From assembly GCA_021018815.1 (NCBI GenBank), contig JAITYX010000003.1, forward strand, positions 2,232,001 to 2,296,000: a stretch of DNA of 64,000 nt, read 5' to 3'. A model generated the notes under the pieces. It was not told where the DNA came from. It did not search any database and saw only the letters and a program-made list of their open reading frames with translations. The position numbers and the translations under genes are program-made. Positions 33,550-45,311 of the stretch are shown here, one piece after another (the stretch's first letter is position 1; every line of letters starts with the position of its first letter). The DNA is from Talinum fruticosum. Taxonomy: Eukaryota > Streptophyta > Magnoliopsida > Caryophyllales > Talinaceae.

Positions 33550-34863
33550 TGTAAAATTGATCGTAGGTGGGACATTAGAACTCATCGAAAAAAACTTGCT
33601 TCTAGAAGGAAAACCCCAAAATCTCTAAATTTAATTCCCAAAAAAGTAATCATAAATTTTGTTGGGGAGCTTGCTCACTGGATACAAGAGTTGTGGGTGG
33701 CGGAACGTCAAAATATATCTAGGTATCAATCGAAGACCCTTTTTAGTATTAGGCGAAGTTAGGATCCAATGGGAACTTAGGGTTGTAGTGTCATAATGGG
33801 ACCCTTTGATGCATGTTTTCAAGTTCGGGATTGGGAACTATGCCAGCTAGTGGAGGAGTTTAATGTGATTCTTAGATGTCCTCTCCAAAATCATCGTGTC
33901 CTAAAACGTCTTTCACGTAATATGGCAGGCACTTATAAACAATTGTTGCACTCGAAGGATAAAGACCTTGAGTGGATCCTTGTAGGTAAGGAAGTGGACC
34001 TCATTAAGGTCGTGCTATACTTTCATCCTACGTACAGGTAGGGCTATTGATCATTACATGATCGAGGATTTTCTACTAGTTGGAAGGCACAAGAATCGGT
34101 CTCCTACATCTCTCGTTAAATGTGGTGTAGCAGGTCGGGCTGGCGGCACCCTAATCCCGTTGCTTGTGGCGAAGATAATCGTAGGTTTGGATCGTATCCA
34201 TGTAAACCCATTGGAAAATCCTTTTAGGAGTCCGGTATTATTACAAGTAAATAACTAATTTCCCTCAAACAATTACCACTCATTGACAGATCACAATAAG
34301 CTAGATTCAGCTCAACTTGGGCCCCGACATTGGCAAGTCAAGTCCGGATTCGACCGAGCAGTGGCGGTTGCTGCTGTTCGCTCCAAGTTTATAAAATTTA
34401 ATTTTACACCTATAGGGCCACTAATAAGATTCAATTGTGCCTTGCGAGTTCCTTTACCCAACTAATGTCTGTCCGCCTATTGTATGCGAGTTTAGCTTAT
34501 GGAGCACCTTGGGTTGCTGCATGCTCCTGGAAAAGAGGATGCATACCGGTGTCTTGGAGGATGGATGGCATTGTTGGATAGCACTAGTCCCATTAAGTGG
34601 TGTATTAAGTGGTGCTACTAGTAACAGTACATTACACACTCCCAACGTCACGCATATGTGCCCCTACTAGATCTTTATTCGACTAGCTATTACTTTCGGG
34701 GACCACATGATGAGGCAAAGGGGATAGGTTTAGGACATCCTCGATATGGATTGCATTCCTCCTATAGCTTTCCTAACCAACAACACTAATCAAGTCTAGT
34801 TCGGAGTGAGTACTTGATGAATTTACCTTGCTTAGGGAAGCCGAGAGAGAAGCGTTATATAGA
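33550..34863 (+). pseudogene. Antisense ORF of Tat element D, main part
   Basis: The plus strand reads FVGELAHWIQELWVAERQNI (about 33660-33720). The segment 33796-34041 has CFQVRDWELCQLVEEFNVIL, NMAGTYKQLL and VDLIKVVLYFHP. The segment 34058-34258 has EDFLLVGRH, a LIPLLVAKIIVGLDRIHVNP block and SPVLLQV. A weaker match continues to about 34860. It aligns with the ORF at 16540-14979 segment by segment. It is antisense to the pol of D, whose integrase lies at 38600-38140, with LTR C in between. Stops separate the parts. Confidence 0.6.
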
Positions 34864-36798
34864 TGTCTCTCAGCTCAATTGAGCATGGATTTCCCCACAA
34901 ATGTTGACTCAAGTGGGTTTTTGAAGATTCTTTTTGAATATTCATTTTTGAAAATGGATTTCAAAAGTGCGGTGTGCCTCTTATTAAGATTATTTCTTAG
35001 AATACGATTTTGAAACAAGTTTGAGTGAAAGAATGATTGGTGATTTTTATAATCATTTTTATTTTAGAAACATATTTTAGAGAAATCTCGAGATGTTATT
35101 TCAAGGTTAAGAAAAATAGGAAAAATTAGATCACATTTTGCCGCAAAGCTCTTGGGCTAAATAAATAAACCTGGTCGGGCCGAGACTTGAGCCCGACCTC
35201 TAGCCGGCCCCGCGCGTCGCCCAACAACGACCGGAGCGCTTCGCCGGCTATAGGGGTAAGACTTAGAAATTAGTCTCGGTCCTATAAATTAGGCTGTTGA
35301 AATGAAACCAAAATTTAGCTATTTTCAACCTGAAATGCCAAGAAGCAATCAAGGAGAAATGAAACATAAAGTAGGGAGTCATCAATCGGTTTTAGAAAGT
35401 AAAAACTAACAAAAATAAAAAAAGTACTCTTCCAATCTTAGTATGGAAAAGCTAATCTTGAAAGAGGTTTCAAAAGTGACTCCACCGGTCTAAAGCGAGA
35501 ATCCGATGTTTAGGGGTGAAGGTATGAAATAGAGAGGGATGCTCTCCATTCCGCCCGTCACTAGACGACCTTCACTAGTTTAAACCGTGAGTTAAAAAAA
35601 TTGTGTTTAAGTAGTCAAGAACACAACATGTGAAGTGCGTAAATTAAATCAAACAAGGCATGCTAAGAAAGCAATATATAAACAAATAAGAAAGCGATAA
35701 AAAAGTGATAAAGAAAGTGAAAAGAAAGCGAAAAGAAATAAAAGTTATAACGGGCGAGGAATTGAAAGCGACTACATCTTTGATCCATCATACGGAAAGT
35801 AGTAAAAAGCATAAATAAATAAAACCGTGAGAAAGCTTGAAAGCGATCTAGTGCCCTCTAGTTGTCCCACCTACCGAGCTTGGATCATGAACCGAATCCG
35901 ATAGCGTAGTGGCAGGGTAGTGAGCTCGAAAAAGGGTGAAGAAGGCTGTTTGTGAAGTTTAGGAGTGCGACAGAGTGTGGCAAAGTGGAGAGAGTAGAGA
36001 GTGGTAGAGAGTGTTAGCAGCATTTTAAGCTTAGAGGGGCTTGACTAGCTAACAAATGTAGCCAAATATGGAATTATTTAGCAGACCAAAAATGAGGGAT
36101 GTGACCATCTATTTATAGAATTTTTAGGTCACAAAATCAACCCAAAAACTACTTCGACTACTGGAAATCAGCTGAACCGGGTCCGGATTTGTCGGCGAGG
36201 ATAAAAGAGCTGGACTAGAGAAATACTATTTAGACCGAAGGATCTTGAGAAACATGGTGTCCGTCTCTCGGACAATGTCGTGTGGGCATCCTAACTTCCG
36301 TGCCTTGGTTGGTTGGTAGGAACAAAATGTAGTGTTTTGGCAAGTTTAGCCTCGAAACGTGGCGTCGGTCGTCACACGACGTCATACGGATGTCTTACGT
36401 TACAAGCCTCGCTTGGCCGCTGAGTGTTAAGTGAAACGCTGCATTTTTGCACAATATGGACGAAACCAGCGCCTATTTGGGCAACTTTTCATTTTTGGAA
36501 ACTTTCTAATTTTACAAAGTTTCTATTTTGGCGAGTTTCTATTTTTCGTAGGTTTTATTTTTCCTGGTTGGGAGTCCAAACCGGGCTTGGTTTGGTTGAA
36601 AGAAAATGGGTTTATGGGCCGAATCAAGCAAAAAGATAATTTTTGTGCTCGCTAAAGGGTTTTTTTATGGTTTATCGGCTTCTATTACGCCGATCAAACA
36701 CCAATCACGATTTGAGTTCGCAAACAGGACTGGGATTTCATCATCGGGCCCATAAAACAAATAAAATAAATAAGGATGATACTTTTTGGGTGTCTACT
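34864..36798 (-). mobile_element. Tat-type LTR inside the antisense ORF of element D
   Basis: On the minus strand it starts at 36798 with AGTAGACACCCAAAAAG, has a TATA box at 36117-36110 and a GATTGATGACTCCC motif at about 35395, and ends near 34864 with GAGACA. Both ends decay from TGTAG...CTACA. ORF sequence of element D lies on both sides (to 34863 and from 36799). No pol lies between, so it is probably a solo LTR. I could not find a convincing TSD, so a recombination origin is possible. The end at 34864 was placed by alignment with 53402 and is approximate. Confidence 0.6.
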
Positions 36799-36880
36799 AC
36801 CATCCATAAAAAATTAACAAATGGACTCGAGAGGAACTGGGGAGCATAGTGACCCGAAAGATAAAGGAAAGAAAATAAAA
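36799..36880 (+). pseudogene. C-terminal scrap of the antisense ORF of element D
   Basis: The plus strand reads DSRGTGEHSDPKDKGKKIKW, similar to RTHEHATESSGLKGKK at 16670-16720. With the part at 33550-34863 it suggests that LTR C interrupted one ORF. Confidence 0.4.
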
Positions 36881-37206
36881 TGGTCTAGGGCTTCTATTTT
36901 TTTCTCATTGGCCTTTCTTTTTGTTTGGATTTTTGGATTTATATTTATTTTTCCTTGTGTTTTGTTTTGAACATTTTATTTTTTAAGTAATGTGCTTGTT
37001 TGATTTCCTTTTTATTGTGTATGAGGGTAAATAGTAGGCTTATCCCTATTAAATATAATTAAAGTAAAATCAAATTTTGTGCTTACTTTCATGCTTCATT
37101 AATAATTATTGAAATTTTTGGATCACCCATGTGTAATATAATTGTCTGTAAATATTGAACAACCTTTAAGTAAAGTAATTGCTGAAAATAGTTGACCGCT
37201 TCGATA

Positions 37207-37869
37207 TACTACAAGAAAACTATTCAATTGCGACGACCTAATTTCAACGGGGTTAAAATTCTGTTATTATTGTTTAGAACTGAAGGTAATTAACTAAGGC
37301 TTCTTACAATCTTTTGGGGTTTTATATGGGAACAAATTAGTTTAGAACTGAAGCTAATTAATTAAGGCTTCTTAACTAGGACTTTCTTCAAGGTTTGTAT
37401 GATTGCAGTCTTGTACTATATTGGAGTGAACTTTGTATGTGATATCAAAATTGTACTTTTTTAAGTATGTCATTTTATTTAGTGGAGTATACTACCAATT
37501 ACAATGAATTTACAAAATAGTGGCAAAGGGAGTGTCTCATTAATGACAATACTTCGAATCAAGAACTCTCTACTACGACATGAAAACTGGTTCATGATTG
37601 CCTTTGTTATTTATGACGGGGAACAATATTGGTCAAAAATGTTATGTTACTAGCGACGGGGAGATCATAAATAGTTCGCTAGTTACGACAAGAAAATTGG
37701 CCTGTCATAAAAGATGTGATGATCTTTTACGACGGGGTTGTCGCTAAAGGTCTTTTGCGTCGGCTGCATCTACGACACGGTATTTTCCCGCCGTAAAAGG
37801 CTTTTATGATGGGATAATGGCTTTTCTACGATGGCTTTTCCTATCGTAAAGGGGGTTTTTCTTATAGTG
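37207..37869. mobile_element. Non-autonomous mini-CACTA (En/Spm type)
   Basis: The 663-bp element begins TACTACAAGAAAAC and ends GTTTTTCTTATAGTG. Allowing a C-to-T change at the first base, these are the CACTACAAGAAAA terminal inverted repeats of plant CACTA elements. The 3-bp TSD is ATA (37204-37206 and 37870-37872). The right half holds repeated subterminal motifs such as TTACGACGGGG, TACGACAAG and the inverse CCGCCGTAAAAGG, the likely transposase binding sites. No transposase is encoded. Confidence 0.85.
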
Positions 37870-38139
37870 ATAATATAATTATTTAAAGATATTGGACCGC
37901 CCCTTAAGCAAATTTTGAACCACAATTTTTAACAAAGTTTGGATTGTTTTGGATCCCAAACGTAATGAAAGAACCAAACTACGAAAAAGAGTTGTTGTTC
38001 GTGCTTGATGGGTCGGAATCGGCCCGCGGTGCTGCCTTGTGTGAATTTGGTAGTTTTGGGCCGGTTGTCATGCTCGGTCCGCTTAGTAATGTGCTAAACA
38101 TAATATTTTTTCAGTTGGTCGAAATTTGTGAACCGAGAT

Positions 38140-38600
38140 TATTCTTTTCCTTCTAGGTTCATTATTTTAGCCACCCCTTTATGATCAATTTGACTAATAA
38201 TATAAGAGGTCATTGCCACTTAGGCCTAAATTTACCCCTTAGGTCTTGAATTAGAGCATGAATTTCTTAAAGGATCATATTACCCTCTCTTAAGTCCCTT
38301 GGTCTAACCTTTCGTTAAACACCCTTGATATCCTTGCCTAGTATATTTGGACGTGATGTTGGGCTTGTAGACATCGTTTATCCAATGGAACCAATTCTTC
38401 ATTTGGCCTATTCTACCTCCCCGATATGACATTCAGTGCACGAGCCAAACACTTGGCCACATGCTTGGAAGCGATGGTGGCATAGGATGCGGCCTCCACC
38501 CACTAATACATTCATGAAGTAGTCTATTACCACTAATACAAACTCATGACCTCCCATTCCTTTAGGAGTTACTTTCCCGATGACGTCCATTCCTCATGCT
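38140..38600 (-). pseudogene. Integrase remnant of gypsy element D
   Basis: MDVIGKVTPKGMGGHEFVLV and VIDYF start at 38590, followed out of frame by a TIASKHVAK-like segment. The rest of the core (the D-N-G and glutamate parts) is missing. A C-terminal segment like that of element A is weakly visible down to about 38140. The copy is internally deleted. Confidence 0.65.
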
Positions 38601-38639
38601 GAGAAGGGCCCATGATAAATGTTCTTAGTAAGGTGTTGA

Positions 38640-40480
38640 AGCTAAGTACTCTTAACCTCATAGATTGATTGTTATCGTGTGGAACGTAAGAATAAGATGT
38701 ATCATCAAAATGTTTCTTCGATTCCAATAAATGTGTCTAGTAGGGTGACAAAGCTTCACTCCTTACCTCCCACTTTTGGGAAATCTAATTGATGATTAGA
38801 CCTAAATCTCCAAAAGCTCCGACATTCTTAATCCCGATTTATATTTTAACTTGTAATCCCGTGATGCAAGCTTTATACTTTATAATGTTGTTGGTTATCT
38901 CGAGTCCATCTTATGTAAAATAGGAGTATGGGCTACTTCAGGTGAGACCAATAGAATTCCCACTCCAAAGCCTTTCTATTGGATGCGTCATCGAAGTACA
39001 TGGTGAATATATCGACTTCATACTCTAGAACGTTGTTGGTTACCTCTAAGTTCAACTTAACCGAAATAGGGGTATGTGCTCCTTCAGGTGTGACCAATAA
39101 AATTACTACTCCAAAGCATTTTTGATTGATGCACCGTCGAAGTACATGATCCGGATATCGACTTATACTTACAATATCTCTTCGACCGACAAGTTGAATT
39201 CTTCCGGTCGCGATTCCTCCTTGGCAGGTTTGTTAGAAATTCAGAGACAATTCTCCCCTTAATTGTCTTTTGTTGGACATACATGAGCTCAAACTTTGAT
39301 AGCATTATTGTCAACCGAGCTATCTTATTGTTGACGGATTGCTCTAGAACATACTTGATCGGATCCATTAGCACTACTACCTTTATTGAATCGATTAAGA
39401 TGTAGCATCTAAGCTTTTTGGTGGCCTAAACTAGTCAAGGATGTTTTCTTTGGAGGAGTATACCGAGTTTCATACTCTAAGAATTTCTTTCTTAGGTAAT
39501 ACACGACTCTTTCTTCCTTATCACCCCTTTGAACGAGCATGGATCCTGTCATAGTTTCGTAGTGGTCAAATATCACAACAATGGTATCCCGTGTTGAGGT
39601 GGGATAATGACTGGTAAATTTTCCAAGTACGCTTTCATTTCTTCAATGTTGCTTGGAATTCTTCATCCCAAATTGGCTTTTGCTCCCTTTTGAGCTTATT
39701 GAATATCGGCTCGTATACCATAGTCAAATTTGATATGAAACGACTTGTATAGTGAAGACGTCTTAGAAATTGTCATACCTCCTTCTCAATCTTTGGTCAT
39801 GGAATTTCTTGAATAGCTTTGATCATGGATAGATCAACTTGAATTTGTGCTAGACTAACCTCATAACGTAGTATCTATGTGATGTTACCCCTAAGGCACA
39901 TTTAGGAGGGTTTAGGTGCATGTTGTACATCCCGGGTCTCTTAAAGAACTTCCTAGGCAAGTGCCCAACTCTATCCTTTAACTTTTATGATCATATCATG
40001 GACGTACACCTCAGCTTTATCATGGATTATATCATACAATAAGGTCCCGGATGTCCTCCGATATATGGCCCCGACATTCTTCAACCTAAACGACATTACC
40101 ACATAGCTGTAGGCCCCGTTGCTCGATGAATTAGTTTTCTCCATGTCCTCTTCTCGCCATTTTCGCCTAGTTTTAACCGGCATAGTCATCCATAAGGGAC
40201 AATACAGCATGGCCTACTATAATATGGACCAAGACATCTTTATGAGGCGGAGGGAAGTTATCCGTTGGACTTGCTTTGTTGAAATCCCTGAAGTAATCGG
40301 ACATTTTGATCCTTCCATCTTTCTTAGGAAGCATTACTCCGTCCACGCACGCTTCTACTCTCTATTCATGCTTCTACTACCATTCATAAAAGCCTTCGAC
40401 TTTACTCTGTCCACTTATGCTTCTATTCCCATTCATAAAATCCTTCAATAAAAGGAAGCATTAGTTCCTCCCTAAACCTT
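38640..40480 (-). pseudogene. RT and RNase H of gypsy element D
   Basis: The RT starts in pieces near 40340 (DGRIKM...FRDF..ASPTDNFPPP in shifted frames). Then come EEDMEKT (about 40140), YSYVVMSFRLKNVGAIYRRT (40105-40050) and AEVYVHDMIIKVK (about 40015-39975), where the first Asp of YVDD is replaced by His. The RNase H part reads NNKIARLTIMLSKFELMYVQ near 39330. Within 38880-39160 a block mentioning the same motif occurs twice, a local duplication of about 130 bp. The catalytic change and stops make the enzyme inactive. Confidence 0.65.
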
Positions 40481-40569
40481 ATTTTCTTACCAAGACTGTT
40501 GTCATAATTCAATCGAGCCCTAGAAATCAATAGGTAGGTTTGCTTGAGGGCATAATCTAGAAATTTGAG

Positions 40570-40965
40570 TTTTTACCTTTTATCGCTTTGTTTCATTTCT
40601 TTTATTTGAGTTCCATGTTGTGGTTTAAAGTAATGTAAAGTCAATTACTTTCGTCCCCAATCATTATAATAGCTTAGATTTATCTCCTAGCTTTATTTGC
40701 TTTCTTTGTCGCTTTATTAGCATGCTTTACTTGATTTAATTTTCACCTTTAGCTTCTTGCTTGTTTCTTTCTCCTAATATAATTTAAATTTCCAATTTTA
40801 CTTAGTAGATGTCACTTTTTTTAAACGGACGGAATGAGAAGCAACCCTCCTTATTTTATTTTCTTAGTTTTTATTCAAAACCGACTGGCGATTCCTATTT
40901 TTAATATGATTTTATCTTAAAAATAACATCTCGGTCTTTTAATTGTATTTTTAATCCGTTCTTCA
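40570..40965 (+). mobile_element. Scrap of a Tat LTR
   Basis: The plus strand shows the CGCTTTATTAGCATGCTTTA run, the ACGGACGGAATGAGAAGC block and AAACCGACTGGCGATTCC (40877-40894), then ACATCTCGGTC. These follow the order of LTR A at about 6560-6970. Neither end of the LTR is present. It abuts the start of element D in the opposite orientation. Confidence 0.55.
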
Positions 40966-42469
40966 TTGTTCCGCATCCAAACTTATATCGGTAGTATTAT
41001 TAGTTTTGTAGTTTTCAGTCCAAGACTCTCTTTATTTTTAGTTTAATGTTAAAGGTGTTATTTTTATTTCGTTTATGTGTTTTAGACTATATTATGTTTG
41101 AGTAGTTTTTTATACTTGGTATAAACTACTTGAAATTATGTTAAATTATTTATTTTGAAATAAATTTTGATCTTTAATGTTTTATTAATTGTATCCATAA
41201 CTCTATGATCATTTGTGCTTTATGTTTATGGTTTTATGTCTATTTAATTAGAGTGCACGTTAATTAGTTTTATATGAATTCATATGATAATTTGAAGGGT
41301 TTAAGTACGTAATCGCTATGGTCTTTTAAACACAAGTATCACCCTAGTTGAACATGGATAGCTCATACCGATCTCTTTTACTTAGAAAATTATCATAGAT
41401 CCTTTTTAAATCAATTTGTCTGGTAGATTGGTTACTAGATGCTAGATGATATTTTTCTAATACTTAATGCTCTAATTTGATTAAATTCTAGTGCTGGTGC
41501 TAGGGTTATCAATATTAGTAGGGTTTATATTAGGGTTAGGCCGAAGTTAATTAATAACTAAGGAAAAACGGGCAAGATCCCCTAGTGGTTGTCTTCTACA
41601 GTTTGGCTCGTGGGTATATCAATTTTTGTGTTAGTGATAAATATTAATTTGCACGGTGGATATAGATTATAGTATGTGCTTTTTATAAATTTGTTATCTT
41701 TGAAAATTATTTATTAACTTTTTAGTCGTTTGCTTGAGTTTGTTTATTTAATTTACAATTTTATAGTCTTTTATTATTAATTTCTTTACCGCCCCAAAAT
41801 ATCACTCTTTTAGGTTAGTTTTAGTAATTTTAGTTTAATTTAATTTTGACACTTTATATATTTTAATTTTCAGATTATTTTTCTGTCAGCTTTTGTTATT
41901 TTTGAGCCAATTTGTTAGAAATTAGGTTAAAAATTGTTTCTTTTCTTATTTTTTGTGTTTTATCGGTTATTAGGGTTTAGATAGAGTGTATGTTTGCTGT
42001 GATTAAATTTCAGAATGTGTGGGAGTGATTTGATAATTTCTCGGGTTTAATTCTTGAATTTAATTAGTGTAGATTTTTAGTCTAATTAATTCGTATATTC
42101 AGTTTTTGAATTTTTATTCTATATTTTTAGGTTTTGTTTAGGTCTAGAAAATTATTCTTAATATTCTAGGTAATTTTAGTATTTATTTTCGTATTTTTTT
42201 AGTGCAGAATTTTACTTATTTAATTTTCTATTATTTTTGCTATTAGTTTATGAGTTTATTCTCTATTTTGATTTTCTGGTTTCGTTTTTATTTAATTTTC
42301 CGTTTTGAATTTTTCAGAATTAATTAGGCTAATTATGTCAAATTTAGATTATCAGAATAAACTTGGATAATTTTAGAAGTCCTTCTCATAATTAAATTTA
42401 TGAATTTAAATTTTTTAATTTGGTTTGTTTTAGTTTTTACAAGATAAAGAAATAAAATAATTAGAGTAG
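40966..42469. other. AT-rich non-coding stretch
   Basis: No open frame above background and no structural RNA was seen. T-rich runs dominate 41700-42469. Short landmarks are GATCCCCTAGTGG at 41577 and repeated GGTTTAGG-like pieces. The stretch continues beyond the MULE at 48071, where TTCCTCATGGATTCGATCCC at 48101 resembles leader sequence of Athila-type elements. It may be an old retroelement leader or LTR; this is inference. Confidence 0.4.
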
Positions 42470-42478
42470 TAAATTTAA
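42470..42478. repeat. Left 9-bp TSD of the MULE
   Basis: TAAATTTAA, repeated at 48062-48070. Nine bases is the usual Mutator target duplication. Confidence 0.85.
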
Positions 42479-42750
42479 GGATTATTAGATTCTAAAATCC
42501 CCAACTTTTAGGTCTTTTGATCGGAATATCCCGAAATATCGATTGGCATGGCAGCATCCCAAATTTAAATCTTATTATTTGTAGGTATGCCACCACCGAG
42601 TTACGGTTAAAACGACTCGGTGGCAATATGACGTGGTGGTGGCGATTATAAACGTGGCTACTGTTGACCCACTTTTTGACTTTCAATAATGACACGTTCA
42701 CACTCTCTCTCTTCCCTGTACCCCTCACTAACCCCCTCTGTATCAACTAA
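42479..42750 (+). repeat. Left TIR of the MULE
   Basis: It matches the reverse complement of 47790-48061 almost without gaps. Shared blocks are TCCCGAAATATCGATTGGC, ACGACTCGGTGGC, GCGATTATAAACGTGG and CACTCTCTCTCTTCCC. It holds several inverted CACCACCGAG/CTCGGTGG pieces, candidate transposase binding sites, and probably the promoter of the GRF gene. Confidence 0.85.
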
Positions 42751-42942
42751 TTCAAAACATTTCTTCTTTCTCCTCTCTCTAACCCCATATTCTGAAACTC
42801 ATTACTCCAATTGTAGCATTTACATTTCGCCTCTCCATCCCCTCTTTTGAAATAAAGTTGAGTTCTTCCGTTACCAATCTTTTCTTTAAACTAAAATCGA
42901 CCTAAATCCCAAATCCGAAATTCCCTTAATTACTTGAAAAAC

Positions 42943-43342
42943 ATGAGTAGAAGGACGCACACCGTTGTTGGGTCATTAACTTCCGGAAGGAGAGGAGTTT
43001 CGAGTGCCCAATCGCGAAGAGAGCAAATGTTGCTGGTGAAATGCTACCATGATTTGCCTGCAGTTCATGAGATCTGCAAGAAGCCCCCTATAGAGGGAAG
43101 AAATTTTTCGGATGCCCGTTATGGAACGTGAAGTAATTAGGAAATTAGGGTTTGGAAATGGCTGAAATTATAGTTTTATTTTTGTTGGTAGTTAATTTTT
43201 TGACTATTGAGCTATTGTAGGTAAATCAAGGGTGTGGGTTTTTCAAGTGGGATGATGAACAAGATATTGATGTGGTTGAAGAAAAAAAGATGCTTCAAGA
43301 AAAGAATGAAAGTTTGAGGAAGAAGGTTGCAAAAGAAAGATA
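42943..43342 (+). CDS. GRF-type zinc-finger, coiled-coil protein in the MULE
   Basis: The first exon starts at the ATG at 42943 (MSRRTHTVVG). It has a Ser/Arg-rich stretch and the first half of a GRF zinc finger: a CYHDLPAVHEICKKPP segment, then GRNFSDARYG, the signature Gly-Arg-x-Phe. The frame closes at 43131. After about 90 bp it resumes with NQGCGFFKWDDE (about 43227-43262), the second half of the finger, then a Glu/Lys-rich coiled coil (VEEKKMLQEKNESLRKKV) to a stop at 43342. The gap has a GT (43128 or 43133) and an AG (about 43220) and is probably an intron, but I could not settle a splice that keeps the frame. The first zinc-ligand pair seems decayed. GRF fingers bind nucleic acid in other proteins. 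Its role in the element is unknown. Confidence 0.55.
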
Positions 43343-45226
43343 GAAAAGATGCAGAGTAGAGGAAGAATTGAAGGCATCAAGGAACTCATTGGTGGAGAAA
43401 TTGATATTGTTTGTTAGTTATACTTGGTATTTGGGTTTCTAAGCGGGATAGTTTATTAATGAATTTAGGCTTAAGACAGAAAGAGAGGAATTAGTAGTTC
43501 GATTGGGTGGTGGCTGAATATTGTATTGTACTTGAATGTTTTTAGGAAGGAAAAATTAGGAAGTTATTGTGCTTGTTTGAATGAATATGCACATTGTATG
43601 AAATTGATCTGTGAAATGAAAATAATTGGTTTTCAACTTGCTTGCAAATTGAAATACTTGTTTTACTGATTGACTGCTTGTAAATTAAAATAGTTGACCA
43701 ACTGTCAAATTACAAACTTGCACAACAGATCAACATCCATAATTGAGGGGGAGCTACTCGTCAAATTACAAATTTGACATTGTTTAGAAACAATCAACTA
43801 TCAAATTACAAATTTACCAACCGAAAGTACATAACAATACAGCATGGAAAAATACAAGATTTTAACACTTGAGAAAGGTAGATAGTGGTCCGGATAGTGG
43901 CCTTGATTGAGGGGAAAAGAAATCTTCACTGTGGTGGGGTATTGAGAGGTTGGGAGCTGCTGCTTGCTTGGCTTAATAGAAGGAGTGTCCAACATCTACA
44001 TGTGCATCTCCACCAATCACATGTGCATCATTCTAAAAAAAATAAAAAACTGTGAGTATAATAAAAAATGCACTGGCTGCAGTATAATAAAAAATTAAAA
44101 AGTCTAAACCCCTACCAACTTGCCTCCTCTCCCCTAGTTTGTCCTCTCCTTCGCCTCGTAGCCCCTCTTCCTCTTCCTCTTCCCCTTCCACTGCCTCGCT
44201 GTTGTTCATGTCTGCAGAACCTGGAGGTGGAAAATCTGCTGTTGGAGGCTCCATTGTTAGCTTTCTTGGTCCGCCCTTGGTCTTTTTCAGTACTCGGGTT
44301 CAACACAAGTGGGGTTTTTGCAACTCCTTTTATTGTGACCAACAACATGACACTTGCTGCATACAATTAGAGATCCATGTCTTGTAAGCTTGCCCGGCCT
44401 CTTAGGGTCTTCATGAGGGTCTTTTCGTCTCTTCTTCTTTGGTCCGCCTGGGCCTATTTTCACAGCTGGAGGGTCAAGAGGGAGATCTAAAGTTGGCCAA
44501 TGCCTCTCACCAACACAAGGAGCAATTGAACCGATATATGCTTGGAGGTATTTTGCCTTCTTGAAGTATGAATGAACATAATCCTCTGCATCTTGTTTAA
44601 GCCAATAAGCGCACGCGATTGCATGACAACATGGGATCCCACTCAAATCCCATTTCCTACATGTGCAAGAAGCAATATTCATATCAACATGTAGGCTATC
44701 AAGCTTATGTCTCACCTCAAATACCTTATTAGTCTGAAGGGTAAGGCTGACAGAATCCGGCTTCTTCCTTCTCTTTCTCAAACTTCTCCCTCACCCTTGG
44801 ACATATCTCATCTTCACTTGCCTCCATCATTTGTCTCTTTAAAACCATCCTCTCCATAAGTGAACATCTGATATCCTCTAACATGTGTATGCAATGTTTG
44901 ACTCTAGCTTGGACAATGTAGGAATTGAATGTCTCTGCCAAATTGTTAACCACAATGTCACTTTTTGAATCTATTCTCATGAATGCCCCGTAGAAGCTCC
45001 TAGGATTCCGATTGACAAAATCTGGGCTGCTTGTTGTGATGTAAGTTGCAGGGCCTTCAAAGCATCCGAATAATTTGCCTCATTGTATGCATTCATAACA
45101 TTCGAGAACAACATCTTCAATTCCTCTCCTTTGTGATTTTTCTTCCAATTGGCATAAATATTCCTTACACGATGTCTCGTGCTCACTCTTTGGGAGTACT
45201 CGTTGACACTGCATGTAAGATTTCCT

Positions 45227-45311
45227 GCACATTTCAACTAACAAAATCAATATGCAAGTTCAATGTAATAAGCAATTGCACATTTCAACTAACAAAATCA
45301 ATATGCAAGTT
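45227..45311. repeat. 51-bp tandem duplication in a transposase intron
   Basis: GCACATTTCAACTAACAAAA with its continuation occurs at 45227 and again at 45278. It lies inside the probable intron, whose donor on the minus strand is CAG followed by GTAAATCCC at about 45320. Confidence 0.7.

Larger units (their letters stand above)
36881..40500 (-). mobile_element. Tat-type gypsy element D, pol and post-integrase region
   Basis: The order on the minus strand is RT (to about 39400), RNase H (about 39374-38640), integrase (38600-38140) and post-integrase DNA (38139-36881) interrupted by a mini-CACTA. The post-integrase part keeps AATAGTAGGCTTATCCC, the counterpart of the A and B blocks. Gag, protease and the 5' LTR are not present upstream of 40500; an unrelated-orientation LTR scrap starts at 40570. 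Confidence 0.65.

Noticed and set aside
37130..37930. Similarity of the two flanks of the mini-CACTA as a long target duplication
   Set aside because: The flanks are only loosely alike, and the family's post-integrase region already has doubled GACGGTCC-type blocks; the 3-bp ATA repeat fits CACTA insertion better.
40310..40450. Short repeated segment with TTCTATTCCCATTCATAAAA
   Set aside because: It is a local duplication in decayed RT sequence of element D, with no sign of function.
44068..44387. Plus-strand frames of 100 and 82 aa in the MULE
   Set aside because: They are the complement of the transposase C-terminus, whose CCHC knuckle reads on the minus strand.
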